A DNA stretch of 64,000 nucleotides from UBA1447 sp964627535 (GTDB taxonomy: Bacteria; Bacillota; Clostridia; Oscillospirales; Acutalibacteraceae). Shown one piece after another: positions 51,738 to 60,060 of this stretch. The DNA is taken from assembly GCA_964627535.1 (NCBI GenBank), contig CAZVJW010000003.1, forward strand, positions 87,051 to 151,050, written 5' to 3'. The position numbers and the translations under genes were made by a program. Numbering within the stretch: the first letter of the stretch is position 1; every line of letters begins with the position of its first letter. The notes beneath the pieces were generated by a model. That model did no database searches. It saw only the letters and a list, made by a program, of their open reading frames with translations, and was not told the origin of the DNA.

Positions 51738-52832
51738 ATGAAAAAATCAAAAATTCTGCGTTATGGCATTTTGGGTTCGGTTTTGGGCGGTACAATGCTC
51801 ATCAGCTACCTGCACATCAACGGCGGGAAAATATATCCGTCTATTCACGCGGTTTGCCCGTTGGGCGGGCTGGAAAACCTTTGGGCTTGGTTCGCGGGGC
51901 AGGGGAACATACAAAAGCTGTTCTCCGGCACGATGACGCTTTTCTTTATCACGCTGATATTCGCCCTTATTTTCGGCAGAGCCTTTTGCGGGAACATTTG
52001 CCCGTTCGGCTTTTTGCAGGAGCTTTTGGGGAAGATAACGAAAAGAAAAATCACCGTACCCAAAAAGATGGATAAAATATTGAGGCTCGGCAAATACCTG
52101 CTGCTTGCGGTTATTTCGGTGATGGCTTGGATTACCGCGACCCTTTGGATATCGCCTTACGACCCGTGGACGGCTTTTGCGCACATATGGTCCGGCGCGG
52201 AACTGTTTGCCGAAAACGGCGTCGGTTTTATCATTCTGATCATCGTTGTCGGGGCGTCGGTTTTTATCGACCGGTTCTTCTGCAAATATCTCTGCCCGGC
52301 AGGCGGGCTATACGGCATTATTTCAAAAATCAGCCCGACCAAAATCAAGCGGGAGAAATGCGTCAACTGCGAAAAATGCTCCAAGGTCTGCCCGATGAAT
52401 GTGGAGATTGAAAAAGAAAGCGCCGTAAAAAGCGCCGAGTGCATCCAATGCGGCAAGTGCGCGGATGTCTGCCCGGAAAAGGGTTCGAAGGTCGGCTTTT
52501 TTATCTTTGGCAAGCGGATATCAAACCTGATTTTCGTGCTGCTCACGGTGGCGGTGTTTTTCGGGAGTATCCTTGTTTTTGACGCGGTCGGGCTGATGCA
52601 GGTGACCGTGCCGACGGTGGAGAGTGTGCAGGAAAGCGGAGATTATCTGAAAATAGCGGATTTGCGCGGGTCCATGACCATTGAAGAAGGCGCATTTTAC
52701 ACCGGGATGGAGTTAACCGCTTTTTACGAAATCATGGAAATACCACTGAGCGTTCCGGCGGATACGCAGCTTAAATATGTGGCCGATTATGTGGAAGGGT
52801 ATGATTTCCACGCGATTAAGGCGAGTAAGTAA
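51738..52832 (+). CDS. NapH-like 4Fe-4S membrane protein
   Basis: 364 aa from ATG at 51738 (CGGAG upstream). Multi-pass membrane protein with the loop motifs AVCPLGGLENL, GRAFCGNICPFGFLQEL and FFCKYLCPAGGLYG of the NapH/RnfE-like 4Fe-4S_5 family, then two ferredoxin motifs CVNCEKCSKVCP and CIQCGKCADVCP on the cytoplasmic side. A last hydrophobic helix leads to a C-terminal ~75-residue domain (IADLRGSMTIEEGAFYTGM...), seen in relatives. It transfers electrons across or along the membrane to an unidentified partner; a gene for an FMN-binding or reductase partner is not next to it. Confidence 0.85.
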   Translation: MKKSKILRYGILGSVLGGTMLISYLHINGGKIYPSIHAVCPLGGLENLWAWFAGQGNIQKLFSGTMTLFFITLIFALIFGRAFCGNICPFGFLQELLGKITKRKITVPKKMDKILRLGKYLLLAVISVMAWITATLWISPYDPWTAFAHIWSGAELFAENGVGFIILIIVVGASVFIDRFFCKYLCPAGGLYGIISKISPTKIKREKCVNCEKCSKVCPMNVEIEKESAVKSAECIQCGKCADVCPEKGSKVGFFIFGKRISNLIFVLLTVAVFFGSILVFDAVGLMQVTVPTVESVQESGDYLKIADLRGSMTIEEGAFYTGMELTAFYEIMEIPLSVPADTQLKYVADYVEGYDFHAIKASK

Positions 52833-52846
52833 AAAAGAAAAAAACG

Positions 52847-52880
52847 AACAGCCGCAAACGCCAAAATGTTTGCGGCTGTT
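52847..52880. terminator. Strong hairpin after the NapH-like gene
   Basis: AACAGCCGCAAAC pairs perfectly with GTTTGCGGCTGTT (13 bp, 8-base loop). T-rich only on the minus strand; on the plus strand it is followed by AACGATAAA. Confidence 0.6.
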
Positions 52881-52905
52881 AACGATAAATAGATTAATAA
52901 AAATG

Positions 52906-52946
52906 TTGACAAATATGTTGCGATTAACTATACTGGTATTGTACAA
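52906..52946 (+). promoter_or_regulatory. Promoter and operator of the Phd/RelE operon
   Basis: TTGACA (52906-52911), 17 bases, TATACT (52929-52934). The palindrome TTGTACAA (52939-52946) lies at the expected transcription start and is a likely antitoxin binding site. Confidence 0.75.
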
Positions 52947-52979
52947 CAACATATTTTTTATTTACGGAGGCAGACAAGA

Positions 52980-53315
52980 ATGATTATCCATAATATATCG
53001 GTCAGCAATGTTTTAAACGCTATAGTTCCGATTTCCCGCTTTAACAAGGGGGAGGCCAACAAAATTTTTGATGAGGTCAGCCAAAACGGTTTTAAAATTG
53101 TCGTTAAAAACAATAATCCAACCTGCGTGCTGCTTACACCGGAGCGGTATGAAGAGCTTGTTTCGGCTGCGGAGGATTACGCACTTTTATTGGATGCGCA
53201 AAGCAGAATGAAGGACACAAAAGATGACGACTTTGTCTCTGCCGCGGATGTTCAGAGAAAACTCGGTATAACAGATGAAGAACTGAACGACGCCGTGACG
53301 GAGATAAACGAATGA
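52980..53315 (+). CDS. Phd/YefM-family antitoxin
   Basis: 111 aa; ATG at 52980 behind GGAGGC. IVPISRFNKGEANKIFDEVSQNGFKIVVKNNNPTCVLLTPERYEEL follows the Phd/YefM DNA-binding and dimer core; the C-terminal part (DFVSAADVQRKLGITDEELND) would bind the toxin. Represses its own promoter by family. Overlaps the toxin start by 4 bases (ATGA). Confidence 0.88.
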   Translation: MIIHNISVSNVLNAIVPISRFNKGEANKIFDEVSQNGFKIVVKNNNPTCVLLTPERYEELVSAAEDYALLLDAQSRMKDTKDDDFVSAADVQRKLGITDEELNDAVTEINE

Positions 53316-53629
53316 GTTGGGAAGTTGTATATTTAAAAGAAGCGGTTAAGGATTTGGAAGCGCTCGACCATTCGCAGCAGGTTTTCGTATTAAAGGCGAT
53401 AAACAAGGCCGCCATGAACCCTTTGCCGGATAATGAGGGCGGCTACGGCAAACCGCTTGGAAATCACGCGTCAAGCAAACTGTCCGGTTACCTTAAGATT
53501 AAGCTTAAAAAGCAAGGTCTTCGCGTGGTATACGGGCTGGTCAGAGAAAAAGAAAAGATGAAAATTATCGTTATTTCTGTGCGCGATGATGAAACCGTTT
53601 ACAAAAAAGCGCAAGAACGTATCGATTAA
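53312..53629 (+). CDS. RelE-family toxin
   Basis: 105 aa. WEVVYLKEAVKDLEALDHSQQ, then KAINKAAMNPLPDNEGGYGKPLGNH, LSGYLKIKLKKQGLRVVYGLV and IIVISVRDDETVYKKAQER fit the RelE/RelK-like fold with Lys/Arg-rich strands for mRNA binding on the ribosome. Translationally coupled to the antitoxin and followed by a strong terminator. Confidence 0.88.
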   Translation: MSWEVVYLKEAVKDLEALDHSQQVFVLKAINKAAMNPLPDNEGGYGKPLGNHASSKLSGYLKIKLKKQGLRVVYGLVREKEKMKIIVISVRDDETVYKKAQERID

Positions 53630-53645
53630 AGGTTCTGAGCAAGAT

Positions 53646-53688
53646 AAAAGGACTGCAAAACGAGGTTGTCGTTTTTGCAGTCCTTTTT
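53646..53688 (+). terminator. Rho-independent terminator of the Phd/RelE operon
   Basis: AAAAGGACTGCAAAACGA pairs with TCGTTTTTGCAGTCCTTTTT around GGTTG, with the T-run as its own 3' arm. Confidence 0.88.
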
Positions 53689-53696
53689 AATAATAT

Positions 53697-53862
53697 CTAC
53701 CTCTCAGTCACCAAAACTAATCCCTGAATATTTTTGGGATTAGTTAAAGGTGCCAGCTCGCCTACATAGGCGAGCCAAGACGGGGGCATAAGCGGCAGCT
53801 ATCATTTTTGCCTCGCCTCGGTGAGGAGAGGTGGCAGGCGCAAGCCTGACGGAGAGGTCGAT
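53697..53862. repeat. Composite intergenic repeat
   Basis: CCTCTCAGTCACCAAAACTAATCCC...GGGATTAGTT is the inverted form of 36297-36358. GCTCGCCTACATAGGCGAGC is a hairpin; GTGGCAGGCGCAAGCCTGACGGAGAGG is an R3-like core. Confidence 0.6.
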
Positions 53863-54863
53863 TACGCATCCAGCGCTTTTCCCAGCGCCGGAATAACCGC
53901 CTGCGCCATGCGGTAAAAGCCCAGGTCGTTCGGGTGGCAGCCGTCCACGGTGCAGCAGTCCCTAAAGTCTGTGCCGAACAAATCGCCGCCGTCTACAAAC
54001 TGAACGTTATAATGCTCCGCGAGCAGCGCCTCATAACTTGCTTTGACAATATCGCGCCGCGCAAGGTCGTTTTCCGTAAAGTTCGTGTCCGGCTTGGAGA
54101 GCATGATAACCGGCAACTCCGGCTGTTTTGCCAGGATGGTGCGTAAAAACGGCAGATGCGTTTTGAGAAGATGCTCCGCGTTGGGGGCGTTGTGGTCGTA
54201 ATCCAAAATAAAGCAGCTCATTTTGAGATTGCCGATGTATTCCGCTATATACTGCTCGCCCTGCGCGCTGCCTGAAAAGCCGAGGTTGATAAAGTCGCTG
54301 TCGAACCGGCGGGCAAGCATGGCGCAGTAACTGTTGGAAGTGCGGGAAGCGCAGCCCCCCTGGGTGATGGAGGAACCGTAAAAAACAATCGGCTTTTCAT
54401 TGGTATAGGGCGGGGGAGCGGTGACGGAAGCGCCGGCTTCCACCCCGATTTGGAGCGAGCCGACCCCGTTATAAAGCGGCAGATAGATGGTGACCGTTGT
54501 TTCGCCTGTTGAAAGCACGGCTTCGGCTTCCAGCTTTTTCTGCCCGCAGGCGGGCTGCCGGGTGGCGATATATTTCATGTCTTTGCCGGTGCCCTCGAAA
54601 AAGTCTAAACCCGAAGAGCCGCTGGAGGGCATATGTGCCATTGCCGGTTCATCAAGCACCTCCAACAGGACAGCCAGTTTTTCGCTGTTTGTGTTGAAGC
54701 GGATTCTCCCGCCGCTGGTTTGGATGGAAAGGCCTTTCAGGCCTTCGTTCATTAGCGCAAGCACAGAATCGGGGACACGGCAGTATTTGCCGGGGACCAA
54801 ACCGTAAACTTTCGCTGCCGATTTCATCGGGTCAAAGAAGCTGAGGGTGGTTTTGTTGTCCAT
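53862..54863 (-). CDS. SGNH/GDSL-type esterase with N-terminal beta domain
   Basis: 333 aa from ATG at 54863 (AAGGAGTG upstream; GTG at 54872 overlaps that site). A beta-rich domain (~1-155) is followed by the SGNH core: IVFYGSSITQGGCAS (nucleophile Ser in block I), INLGFSGSAQGE (block II Gly), FILDYDHNAPN (block III, Asp-Asn) and VDGCHPNDLGF (catalytic Asp and His). No signal peptide. Related carbohydrate esterases remove acetyl or other acyl groups from sugars; here it would act in the cytoplasm on imported oligosaccharides. Substrate unknown. Confidence 0.85.
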   Translation of the reverse strand: MDNKTTLSFFDPMKSAAKVYGLVPGKYCRVPDSVLALMNEGLKGLSIQTSGGRIRFNTNSEKLAVLLEVLDEPAMAHMPSSGSSGLDFFEGTGKDMKYIATRQPACGQKKLEAEAVLSTGETTVTIYLPLYNGVGSLQIGVEAGASVTAPPPYTNEKPIVFYGSSITQGGCASRTSNSYCAMLARRFDSDFINLGFSGSAQGEQYIAEYIGNLKMSCFILDYDHNAPNAEHLLKTHLPFLRTILAKQPELPVIMLSKPDTNFTENDLARRDIVKASYEALLAEHYNVQFVDGGDLFGTDFRDCCTVDGCHPNDLGFYRMAQAVIPALGKALDA

Positions 54864-54879
54864 CTTGTTCACTCCTTAT

Positions 54880-55078
54880 AATAGCCCTCTTTTTCAAAGA
54901 TGGGACGCCGATTACTATCGGCGGTGGCGAACGATAGTTCGACGGGTGATTAATCCTTAATTCCCCTCCCTTGGAGGGGTGCCCGCAGGGCAGGGTGGTC
55001 GTAAAATGGTATGTCATCCTGAACGCAGTGAAGGATCTCGTGTGAGATTCATCGTCGCAAGCTCCTCTGAATGACATG
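54880..55078. repeat. Family R3 repeat plus a TGTCATCCTGA-type repeat
   Basis: 54883-54956 is the R3 core, minus orientation (CCCTCTTTTTCAAAGATGGG, GCCGATTACTATCGGC, ACGGGTGATTAA). 55012-55075 (TGTCATCCTGAACGCAGTG...CTCTGAATGACA) is an inverted repeat of a type common in many bacterial genomes. Confidence 0.6.
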
Positions 55079-55081
55079 GTT

Positions 55082-55885
55082 CTACCTGTTTATAATCGGA
55101 AAGTGGAAGCAATGCGTGTGAATCTGCGATATCACGCGGAAACCCTCAGCCGCTTTGTAGGGCGTGCCGAGCGCCATTTCGTTGGAAAACAGCTCGACAA
55201 GCATATACACCTCGTCGCTCATCTGCGATGCATGGCAGCCCATGGCGGCGATCTTCTTTTCCTGAAAGTCGGTTACATCAATAATGGTGTTCGGCCTCGG
55301 GGTGTAATAAAAAGCAATCATCCCGGTGCGCCATCTATCCGTTCTCTTTTTGCCGTCAAGCAGCTCTGGCAGAAATCCGATGCAGGCGTCCCGCACGGCA
55401 TACATCGCGGCGCGCGGAACCTTCACATGGTCCTCGTGGTTTTCGTTTTCCAAATATGGGTCGGGGGTGAAAACAACATCCGGGCGGACCTGCCGGATAT
55501 AGGGGATGATGGCGTCAGTAATTTCCCTTTCGGTTACCTTCGTTCTGTCCCCGTAGCCGACAAAGCCGACGTGCGTTGTGCCAAGGCATTCCGCTGCTGC
55601 CAGCGCTTCCGCCTGGCGGACGGTCAAGCCCTCTCCGCTGTAATCAAGGTCGGAAAAACGGTCGTCCAAAACAGTCAGTTCAAACACTTCAACGCCCCGG
55701 CTTACAAGGTAAGCCATTGTGCCGCCCGCGCCGACCTGGTTGTCGTCCGGGTGGGGCTGGATGAACAGCGCGCGCTTAATGCTGTCCAGCCTCGGGGGCT
55801 TGGCGAGCTCCGCCGCGGCGGGAGAGAGCTGTTCGAAGGTTTTGTTCATCTGCAGGTATTTAAAGGGTTGGTTTTTGTTTTTCAT
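55082..55885 (-). CDS. PIG-L/LmbE-family N-deacetylase
   Basis: 267 aa from ATG at 55885 (GAGGTGCGAG upstream). FIQPHPDDNQVGAGGTMAYL holds the zinc motif (H-P-D-D), and ENHEDHVKV holds the third zinc ligand (H-x-x-H). VVFTPDPYLEN lies between them. Such enzymes remove an N-acetyl group from GlcNAc-type sugars or glycosides in the cytoplasm. Same-strand, 41 bases after the methyltransferase gene. Confidence 0.88.
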   Translation of the reverse strand: MKNKNQPFKYLQMNKTFEQLSPAAAELAKPPRLDSIKRALFIQPHPDDNQVGAGGTMAYLVSRGVEVFELTVLDDRFSDLDYSGEGLTVRQAEALAAAECLGTTHVGFVGYGDRTKVTEREITDAIIPYIRQVRPDVVFTPDPYLENENHEDHVKVPRAAMYAVRDACIGFLPELLDGKKRTDRWRTGMIAFYYTPRPNTIIDVTDFQEKKIAAMGCHASQMSDEVYMLVELFSNEMALGTPYKAAEGFRVISQIHTHCFHFPIINR

Positions 55886-55926
55886 CTCGCACCTCGAAAC
55901 ATTTTCAGACTTTGATATTTTCTGCG

Positions 55927-56586
55927 TTACTTGCCCACCAGCATCGTCCAATGGTTGCTTGTATAGTGAGTATTATCCGGTTTGTATTCGCACATTTCTT
56001 TCGGATATTCGATAAAGGTCCACCCGTCAAAGAGTTTAATGATGTCCTCCATATCCACATAAAAGTGAGGGACATCTCTTTCCGTTTCGTCTTCATCCCG
56101 CAAAATCGTGTTTTCGTCAATCCGCTTATATTTATAGGCATTTTGGTAGCTGTGTGTATTTTTTGAAATGAAGGTGATAAACAGCTCGCCGCCGGGTTTG
56201 AGCACCCTTTTGATTTCATTTAAGGCTTTGTTAACGCCCGGGGTATCGGTGTGGTAAATCACATTGTAAGCCATGACGCAATCGAAACTGTTATCTTCAA
56301 AGGGAAGGTCCAGCATATTGCAGAGTGATGTTTTAACAGCCAAATTTTCTTTTGCTGCCCACTCATCCAGATGGTCTAACCCGTAACCGGATAAATCGGC
56401 CGCGGTCACATCAAACCCTTTTTGCGCCATATATACCGAGTGCCTCCCGAGCCCGCAGCCCAGGTCAAGGAATTTCATCAGCCCTTTTGACTGCCAGCTT
56501 TCGGCAAGAAAGGCGCTTTCCATGCATGGAATCAGCCATTTATTTTCCGTGTTTTTGCTCCAATCCCATGCTTTTGTGATGCTCAT
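55927..56586 (-). CDS. Class I SAM-dependent methyltransferase
   Basis: 219 aa from ATG at 56586 (AAAGG upstream). FLDLGCGLGRHSVYMAQKGFDV is the SAM-binding motif I; VTAADLSGYGLDHL the acidic loop after strand 2; LPFEDNSFDCVMAYNVIYHT motif IV and RVLKPGGELFITF motif VI. A Methyltransf_11/25 small-molecule type, with no DNA-methylase D/N-P-P-Y motif. Substrate unknown; the neighbour deacetylase suggests a sugar derivative, but weakly. Confidence 0.88.
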   Translation of the reverse strand: MSITKAWDWSKNTENKWLIPCMESAFLAESWQSKGLMKFLDLGCGLGRHSVYMAQKGFDVTAADLSGYGLDHLDEWAAKENLAVKTSLCNMLDLPFEDNSFDCVMAYNVIYHTDTPGVNKALNEIKRVLKPGGELFITFISKNTHSYQNAYKYKRIDENTILRDEDETERDVPHFYVDMEDIIKLFDGWTFIEYPKEMCEYKPDNTHYTSNHWTMLVGK

Positions 56587-56619
56587 ACGGTTGACCTTTC
56601 TTATGTTATTATTCAATTA

Positions 56620-56778
56620 ATACTAACCACCGATAAAACGCATTAAATCTTTGCGGTCTTTTTTGCGCCGTACTGCGTTGTCCTCCTTGCGACAGCAAAG
56701 CATCATCGTCCGCCTTGTGCAGCACAAAAAATCATCGCAAATCTAACAACGCTTTTCATCGCCGATTAATATTAGTAT
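56620..56778. repeat. Family R1 repeat, copy C
   Basis: ATACTAACCACCGATAAAACGC to GCCGATTAATATTAGTAT. Matches 11480-11637 nearly throughout, with a 5-base deletion of one CCTTG and a changed right end. Lies in the gap between the methyltransferase and esterase genes. Confidence 0.75.
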
Positions 56779-56820
56779 AGCATCAATATTCGAATACGGC
56801 AAGTTTATTCTGCCTAAGCT

Positions 56821-56850
56821 AAAACCCCCGTCGGTTAAATCGGGGGTTTG
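56821..56850 (-). terminator. Rho-independent terminator of the 774-aa esterase gene
   Basis: AAACCCCCG pairs with CGGGGGTTT over 10 bases; on the minus strand followed by TTTT. Confidence 0.75.
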
Positions 56851-56876
56851 CGATAGAATGATGCTGAGGTTAAACT

Positions 56877-59201
56877 TTACACCGAAAAGAAGTGGTCCAG
56901 AGCCGTGAATACTTTAAACAGAAGCCTGAAAACGGCACCGAAACTGTAAGCCGCAAAGTTTTCGTCCGGCGAGGTTTTCGGGGTAAAGCGGAAGTCGTCA
57001 ACATAGATGGTGCCTTTGTCGCCCTTGGCGGCGGTGTTGTCCGAAAATCTAAGCTCTATATCGGTGACTTTGCCGAGCACATTCCCGTTTGTTCCGAAGC
57101 CCTTCGTGTCCCCGTAAAGGCAGAGCTTTGTAAGGTCGAGCGTAACGGTGTGCCACTGCCCGTCCGCAGGGATTTCTGCGGCGTTCGAAGCGGTTCCCTT
57201 GAGAAACGGCGAATACCAGGCAAACGCGGAAGTATAGAACCTCATTTCATCAAGCGTTACGCTTCTGCCGGAGGTGTTTTTGACTTTGAAACTCACCGTA
57301 TCGTTCACCGAATAATCGGTATTGATGGCGGGGAACAAGGTCGGGCTCACAAGATCTTTTTTGTAGGAAAGAACCGGCCCGAAGGCAAAGCTCTTGTTTA
57401 AACCGCTTTTGACGCTGTAATCAACCTTCAGCGCAGCCGTGCCGGTGACCTTTTCCGCGGAGCTGAATGAAATGGAAGCGTTGCCGGTGTCCACGCCGAA
57501 AGCGGGCGCGAAATAAGGCTCATTGGTTTCCCGCCAGATCATATCGATGTCGCAGGTGGTCCAGTATTTGTCCTGAACATATTTTGCGCCGTCAAGGCGC
57601 TGAGTGATAAAGGCGGAAGCGCCGAGAGTGAATTTACCGTTCTCGGTCGCGAAAAGGTTGGAATAGCCGTTCACCTGCGAAAAGGCGTAGCTTGCGCTCA
57701 CAGGCGCGGCGACGGAATCGCTCCAAATCCTTACGGTATCCGGTGCGGTGATTTCCGCGTTTGCCTCGGTATAGATGCCGTTTGCCCCCGCAACTGCAAA
57801 ACCGTAAAGCGGCGTTTCGGAGGCGTTGGCAACATAAGATGTAAAGGTGATTGGCTTTACAGCCAAACCGTCGCCCGTGTTTTCAAACTTAACATAAATA
57901 CTGCCGCCGTCGATGGTGACTGTGTCCTTCACCGGAGCGGAAAAACTTTCCCGTTTATCATAAACCAGCCCCAAAGCGGCAAAGGCCATTTTTTCGCCGA
58001 CCGGTTTTTTAATCATCGGGTGAATAGCGCCAACAGCGCCCATTTTTGCGTCAATCTTCTTCGTGTCCCACTCGAGCGGGATGTCATACATGGTGGTCAT
58101 TGCGATTGCGGTGGGGTTTTGAGCCTGAATTTCGCTGAGCTGAATATTGAAATTGCCCACAAGATTGTAAGCGTCCAAATTATTGCCGTAGCTGAAGGAG
58201 GCCAATTGAGTGAACACAAAGGGCATACTGCTGCCTTCGTAATCGAAAAGCGTGCTGTAGCTTTTTTGCATCAGGTTCATTGCGTCGGTATATGCGCCGT
58301 GCGGCGCGGAGATATCGGTTTCTCCCTGATACCAAATCATACCGTCCGGCGCGAACCGGCGCAGAGGATTTATCTTTTTATTGTAGTTTGCAGTGAGATC
58401 CATAAACGCGCTGTGTGTAACGCTGCTCCATTGCGCGGCTGTGATATATCTTCCGGTTGCGGTAAGGTAATCCTTCACAGCGGGGGTGCTGTCAATAGCC
58501 TGCCTCGAAAGCCAGGTATAGATTGAGGAGCCGCCCAAAGAAGCGTTGAGAATGCCGACGGGCATATCAAGTTCTTTTCTGAGCTCGCAAGCAAAGAAAT
58601 AAGCGACGGCGCTGATGCCGAGGATTCTGCCGGTCTCGGTGCCCTTGCACCAGGAAGCTCCTTTGATATCGTTAAGGACATCGTACGGAAGGTTATCGCC
58701 CGAGCCGTTAAATTCCGGGAAGGTCGGCACTTCGAGCGCGCGTATATATTCTTCCGTGCCGCCTGTTTTGGACAGCGCAAAACCCTCGTATGTCATATTG
58801 AGACCGTACTGCATGTTGGACTGGCCGCTCGCGAGCCAAAGCGCGCCGAACACAACGCCCGTCAAATCGGCAAACTGCGTGCCGTTGGCGTATACCCTTA
58901 TCTCGTAATTGGCATATCCGCCCTCGATACCGGCTGTTTCAACCTCAAAGGAGCCGTCCGGAAGAGCGGTCGCAGCGCCGGAGCGGACAATCACATTCCC
59001 GCCGAGGATCACCTGCACTGTAATGGAGGCGCCGGGGGCCGCGGTACCGGCAAGGCGGATGGGTTTGTTGCAGGCGAAGAGCATATTGTTGCCGTAAATC
59101 TGCAGGAGCGATGCGGCCGGAGCGGTCTGCGCCGAGGCGGACATGACGGGAACCGATAACAGCATACAAAGAACAAGCAGCACAGATAGGAACTTTTTCA
59201 T
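56877..59201 (-). CDS. Secreted sialate O-acetylesterase-like SGNH protein with C-terminal beta domains
   Basis: 774 aa; ATG at 59201 behind GGAGGCG. Signal peptide 1 to ~24 (ASAQT). A beta domain (~25-125) leads into LWLASGQSNMQYGLN, the nucleophile block (GQSNM) of sialate O-acetylesterase-like SGNH enzymes, and MIWYQGETDIS, a further block of that family. After ~480 come one or two beta-sandwich regions, the last like a carbohydrate-binding domain (TIYVDDFRF near the end). The last ~22 residues form the aromatic tail (FGAVFRLLFKVFTALDHFFSV). Removes acetyl esters from glycans outside the cell, by family. Confidence 0.85.
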   Translation of the reverse strand: MKKFLSVLLVLCMLLSVPVMSASAQTAPAASLLQIYGNNMLFACNKPIRLAGTAAPGASITVQVILGGNVIVRSGAATALPDGSFEVETAGIEGGYANYEIRVYANGTQFADLTGVVFGALWLASGQSNMQYGLNMTYEGFALSKTGGTEEYIRALEVPTFPEFNGSGDNLPYDVLNDIKGASWCKGTETGRILGISAVAYFFACELRKELDMPVGILNASLGGSSIYTWLSRQAIDSTPAVKDYLTATGRYITAAQWSSVTHSAFMDLTANYNKKINPLRRFAPDGMIWYQGETDISAPHGAYTDAMNLMQKSYSTLFDYEGSSMPFVFTQLASFSYGNNLDAYNLVGNFNIQLSEIQAQNPTAIAMTTMYDIPLEWDTKKIDAKMGAVGAIHPMIKKPVGEKMAFAALGLVYDKRESFSAPVKDTVTIDGGSIYVKFENTGDGLAVKPITFTSYVANASETPLYGFAVAGANGIYTEANAEITAPDTVRIWSDSVAAPVSASYAFSQVNGYSNLFATENGKFTLGASAFITQRLDGAKYVQDKYWTTCDIDMIWRETNEPYFAPAFGVDTGNASISFSSAEKVTGTAALKVDYSVKSGLNKSFAFGPVLSYKKDLVSPTLFPAINTDYSVNDTVSFKVKNTSGRSVTLDEMRFYTSAFAWYSPFLKGTASNAAEIPADGQWHTVTLDLTKLCLYGDTKGFGTNGNVLGKVTDIELRFSDNTAAKGDKGTIYVDDFRFTPKTSPDENFAAYSFGAVFRLLFKVFTALDHFFSV

Positions 59202-59324
59202 AAATACGCCTCCGTTTTTTTGATTGTTTTAATGATAAACTTTCATGCAATAAAATTCAATGTTTTTAATAAAAATAACCCCGCCGGGTGGCAGGGATGT
59301 TTTAAGTATTATATGATTTAAGGT

Positions 59325-59747
59325 CTATTTGTGCATGGAGTGATTGGTTTTTATATTCAGGTAATCGATTAAAGCTGTTTCTAAAATACGCGAATAGTTT
59401 ACTCCTTTTTGCTCCGCGGCATCTTTCAGCCAGGTTGGGAGTGTTACATTCGTTTTTACCTTTTTATTGTCCAGCTCGTTTTTAACCATATCGGGGAAAA
59501 CCGTGACCGGCGCAACAAAATAACCAGGGGTCGTTTCCGGCGCAACAGCAGGGGATTTGGATGGTTTTGGAACCTTTTCACCGTCTTTCTCCATACCGTA
59601 AATATGAAGAGCCAAAGCATCAATGGCTTCCCTTTGCGCGTCTTCAAAAGTTTTACCGAAACTGATGCAGCCCGGTAAGTCAGGGAAGTAAACGCCGAAG
59701 CCGTCTTTTGACGGTTCAAAAATTGCTAAATAGGTTAAATTACGCAT
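59325..59747 (-). CDS. hicB: HicB-family antitoxin
   Basis: 140 aa; ATG at 59747 behind AAGGAGA. N-terminal partial RNase H-like domain: AIFEPSKDGFGVYFPDLPGCISFGKTFEDA with the DLPGC motif. A Pro-rich linker (~60-85) leads to a C-terminal ribbon-helix-helix-like part (NVTLPTWLKDAAEQKGVNYSRILETALIDYL) for DNA binding. Neutralises HicA and represses the operon. 25 bases after hicA. Confidence 0.92.
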   Translation of the reverse strand: MRNLTYLAIFEPSKDGFGVYFPDLPGCISFGKTFEDAQREAIDALALHIYGMEKDGEKVPKPSKSPAVAPETTPGYFVAPVTVFPDMVKNELDNKKVKTNVTLPTWLKDAAEQKGVNYSRILETALIDYLNIKTNHSMHK

Positions 59748-59772
59748 ATATTATCTCCTTTTGTTTCAAAAA

Positions 59773-59961
59773 CTATTTCAGCCCTGCTTGTTTCAGGATG
59801 CTGTTCAGCGTGCCCGGCGGAATATCGCCCGAATGTGCCGGAACCGTAATCCTTCCGGGTTTATCCGGATGCTTTAACTGAATATGCGAACCTTTGGTTC
59901 GCCCGTCAATTTCCTGCCATCCGTCTTTGTGAAGTTGTTTAAGAAGGTCTCTCACAGTCAT
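59773..59961 (-). CDS. hicA: HicA-family mRNA interferase toxin
   Basis: 62 aa; ATG at 59961 behind AGGAGA. RDLLKQLHKDGWQEIDGRTKGSHIQLKHPDKPGRITVPAHSG in outline: a double-stranded-RNA-binding fold with the catalytic His in GSHIQLKHP. Cuts mRNA independently of the ribosome by family. First gene of the hicAB operon. Confidence 0.93.
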   Translation of the reverse strand: MTVRDLLKQLHKDGWQEIDGRTKGSHIQLKHPDKPGRITVPAHSGDIPPGTLNSILKQAGLK

Positions 59962-59983
59962 TGGCTCATTCTCCTATACTTGA

Positions 59984-60028
59984 ATTATACGCCCGTTTTA
60001 TGCGCATGTCAATAGATATGTGCGCATA
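59984..60028 (-). promoter_or_regulatory. Promoter and operator of the hicAB operon
   Basis: On the minus strand TTGACA (complement of 60007-60012), 17 bases, TATAAT (complement of 59984-59989). Inverted half-sites TATGCGCA (59999-60006) and TGCGCATA (60021-60028) flank the -35 box, with a related third half-site at about 60031-60042: a probable HicB operator. Confidence 0.8.
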
Positions 60029-60060
60029 AATTATACGCATAATCTGCTGTCTGCTGACCA

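Noticed and set aside
55076..55915. 279-aa plus-strand frame opposite the PIG-L gene
   Set aside because: Antisense to a protein with both zinc motifs; no domain of its own.
55927..56586. Methyltransferase as the modification partner of the helicase/nuclease locus
   Set aside because: It is a small-molecule class I type without the DNA-methylase catalytic motif, 4.5 kb away and on the other strand.
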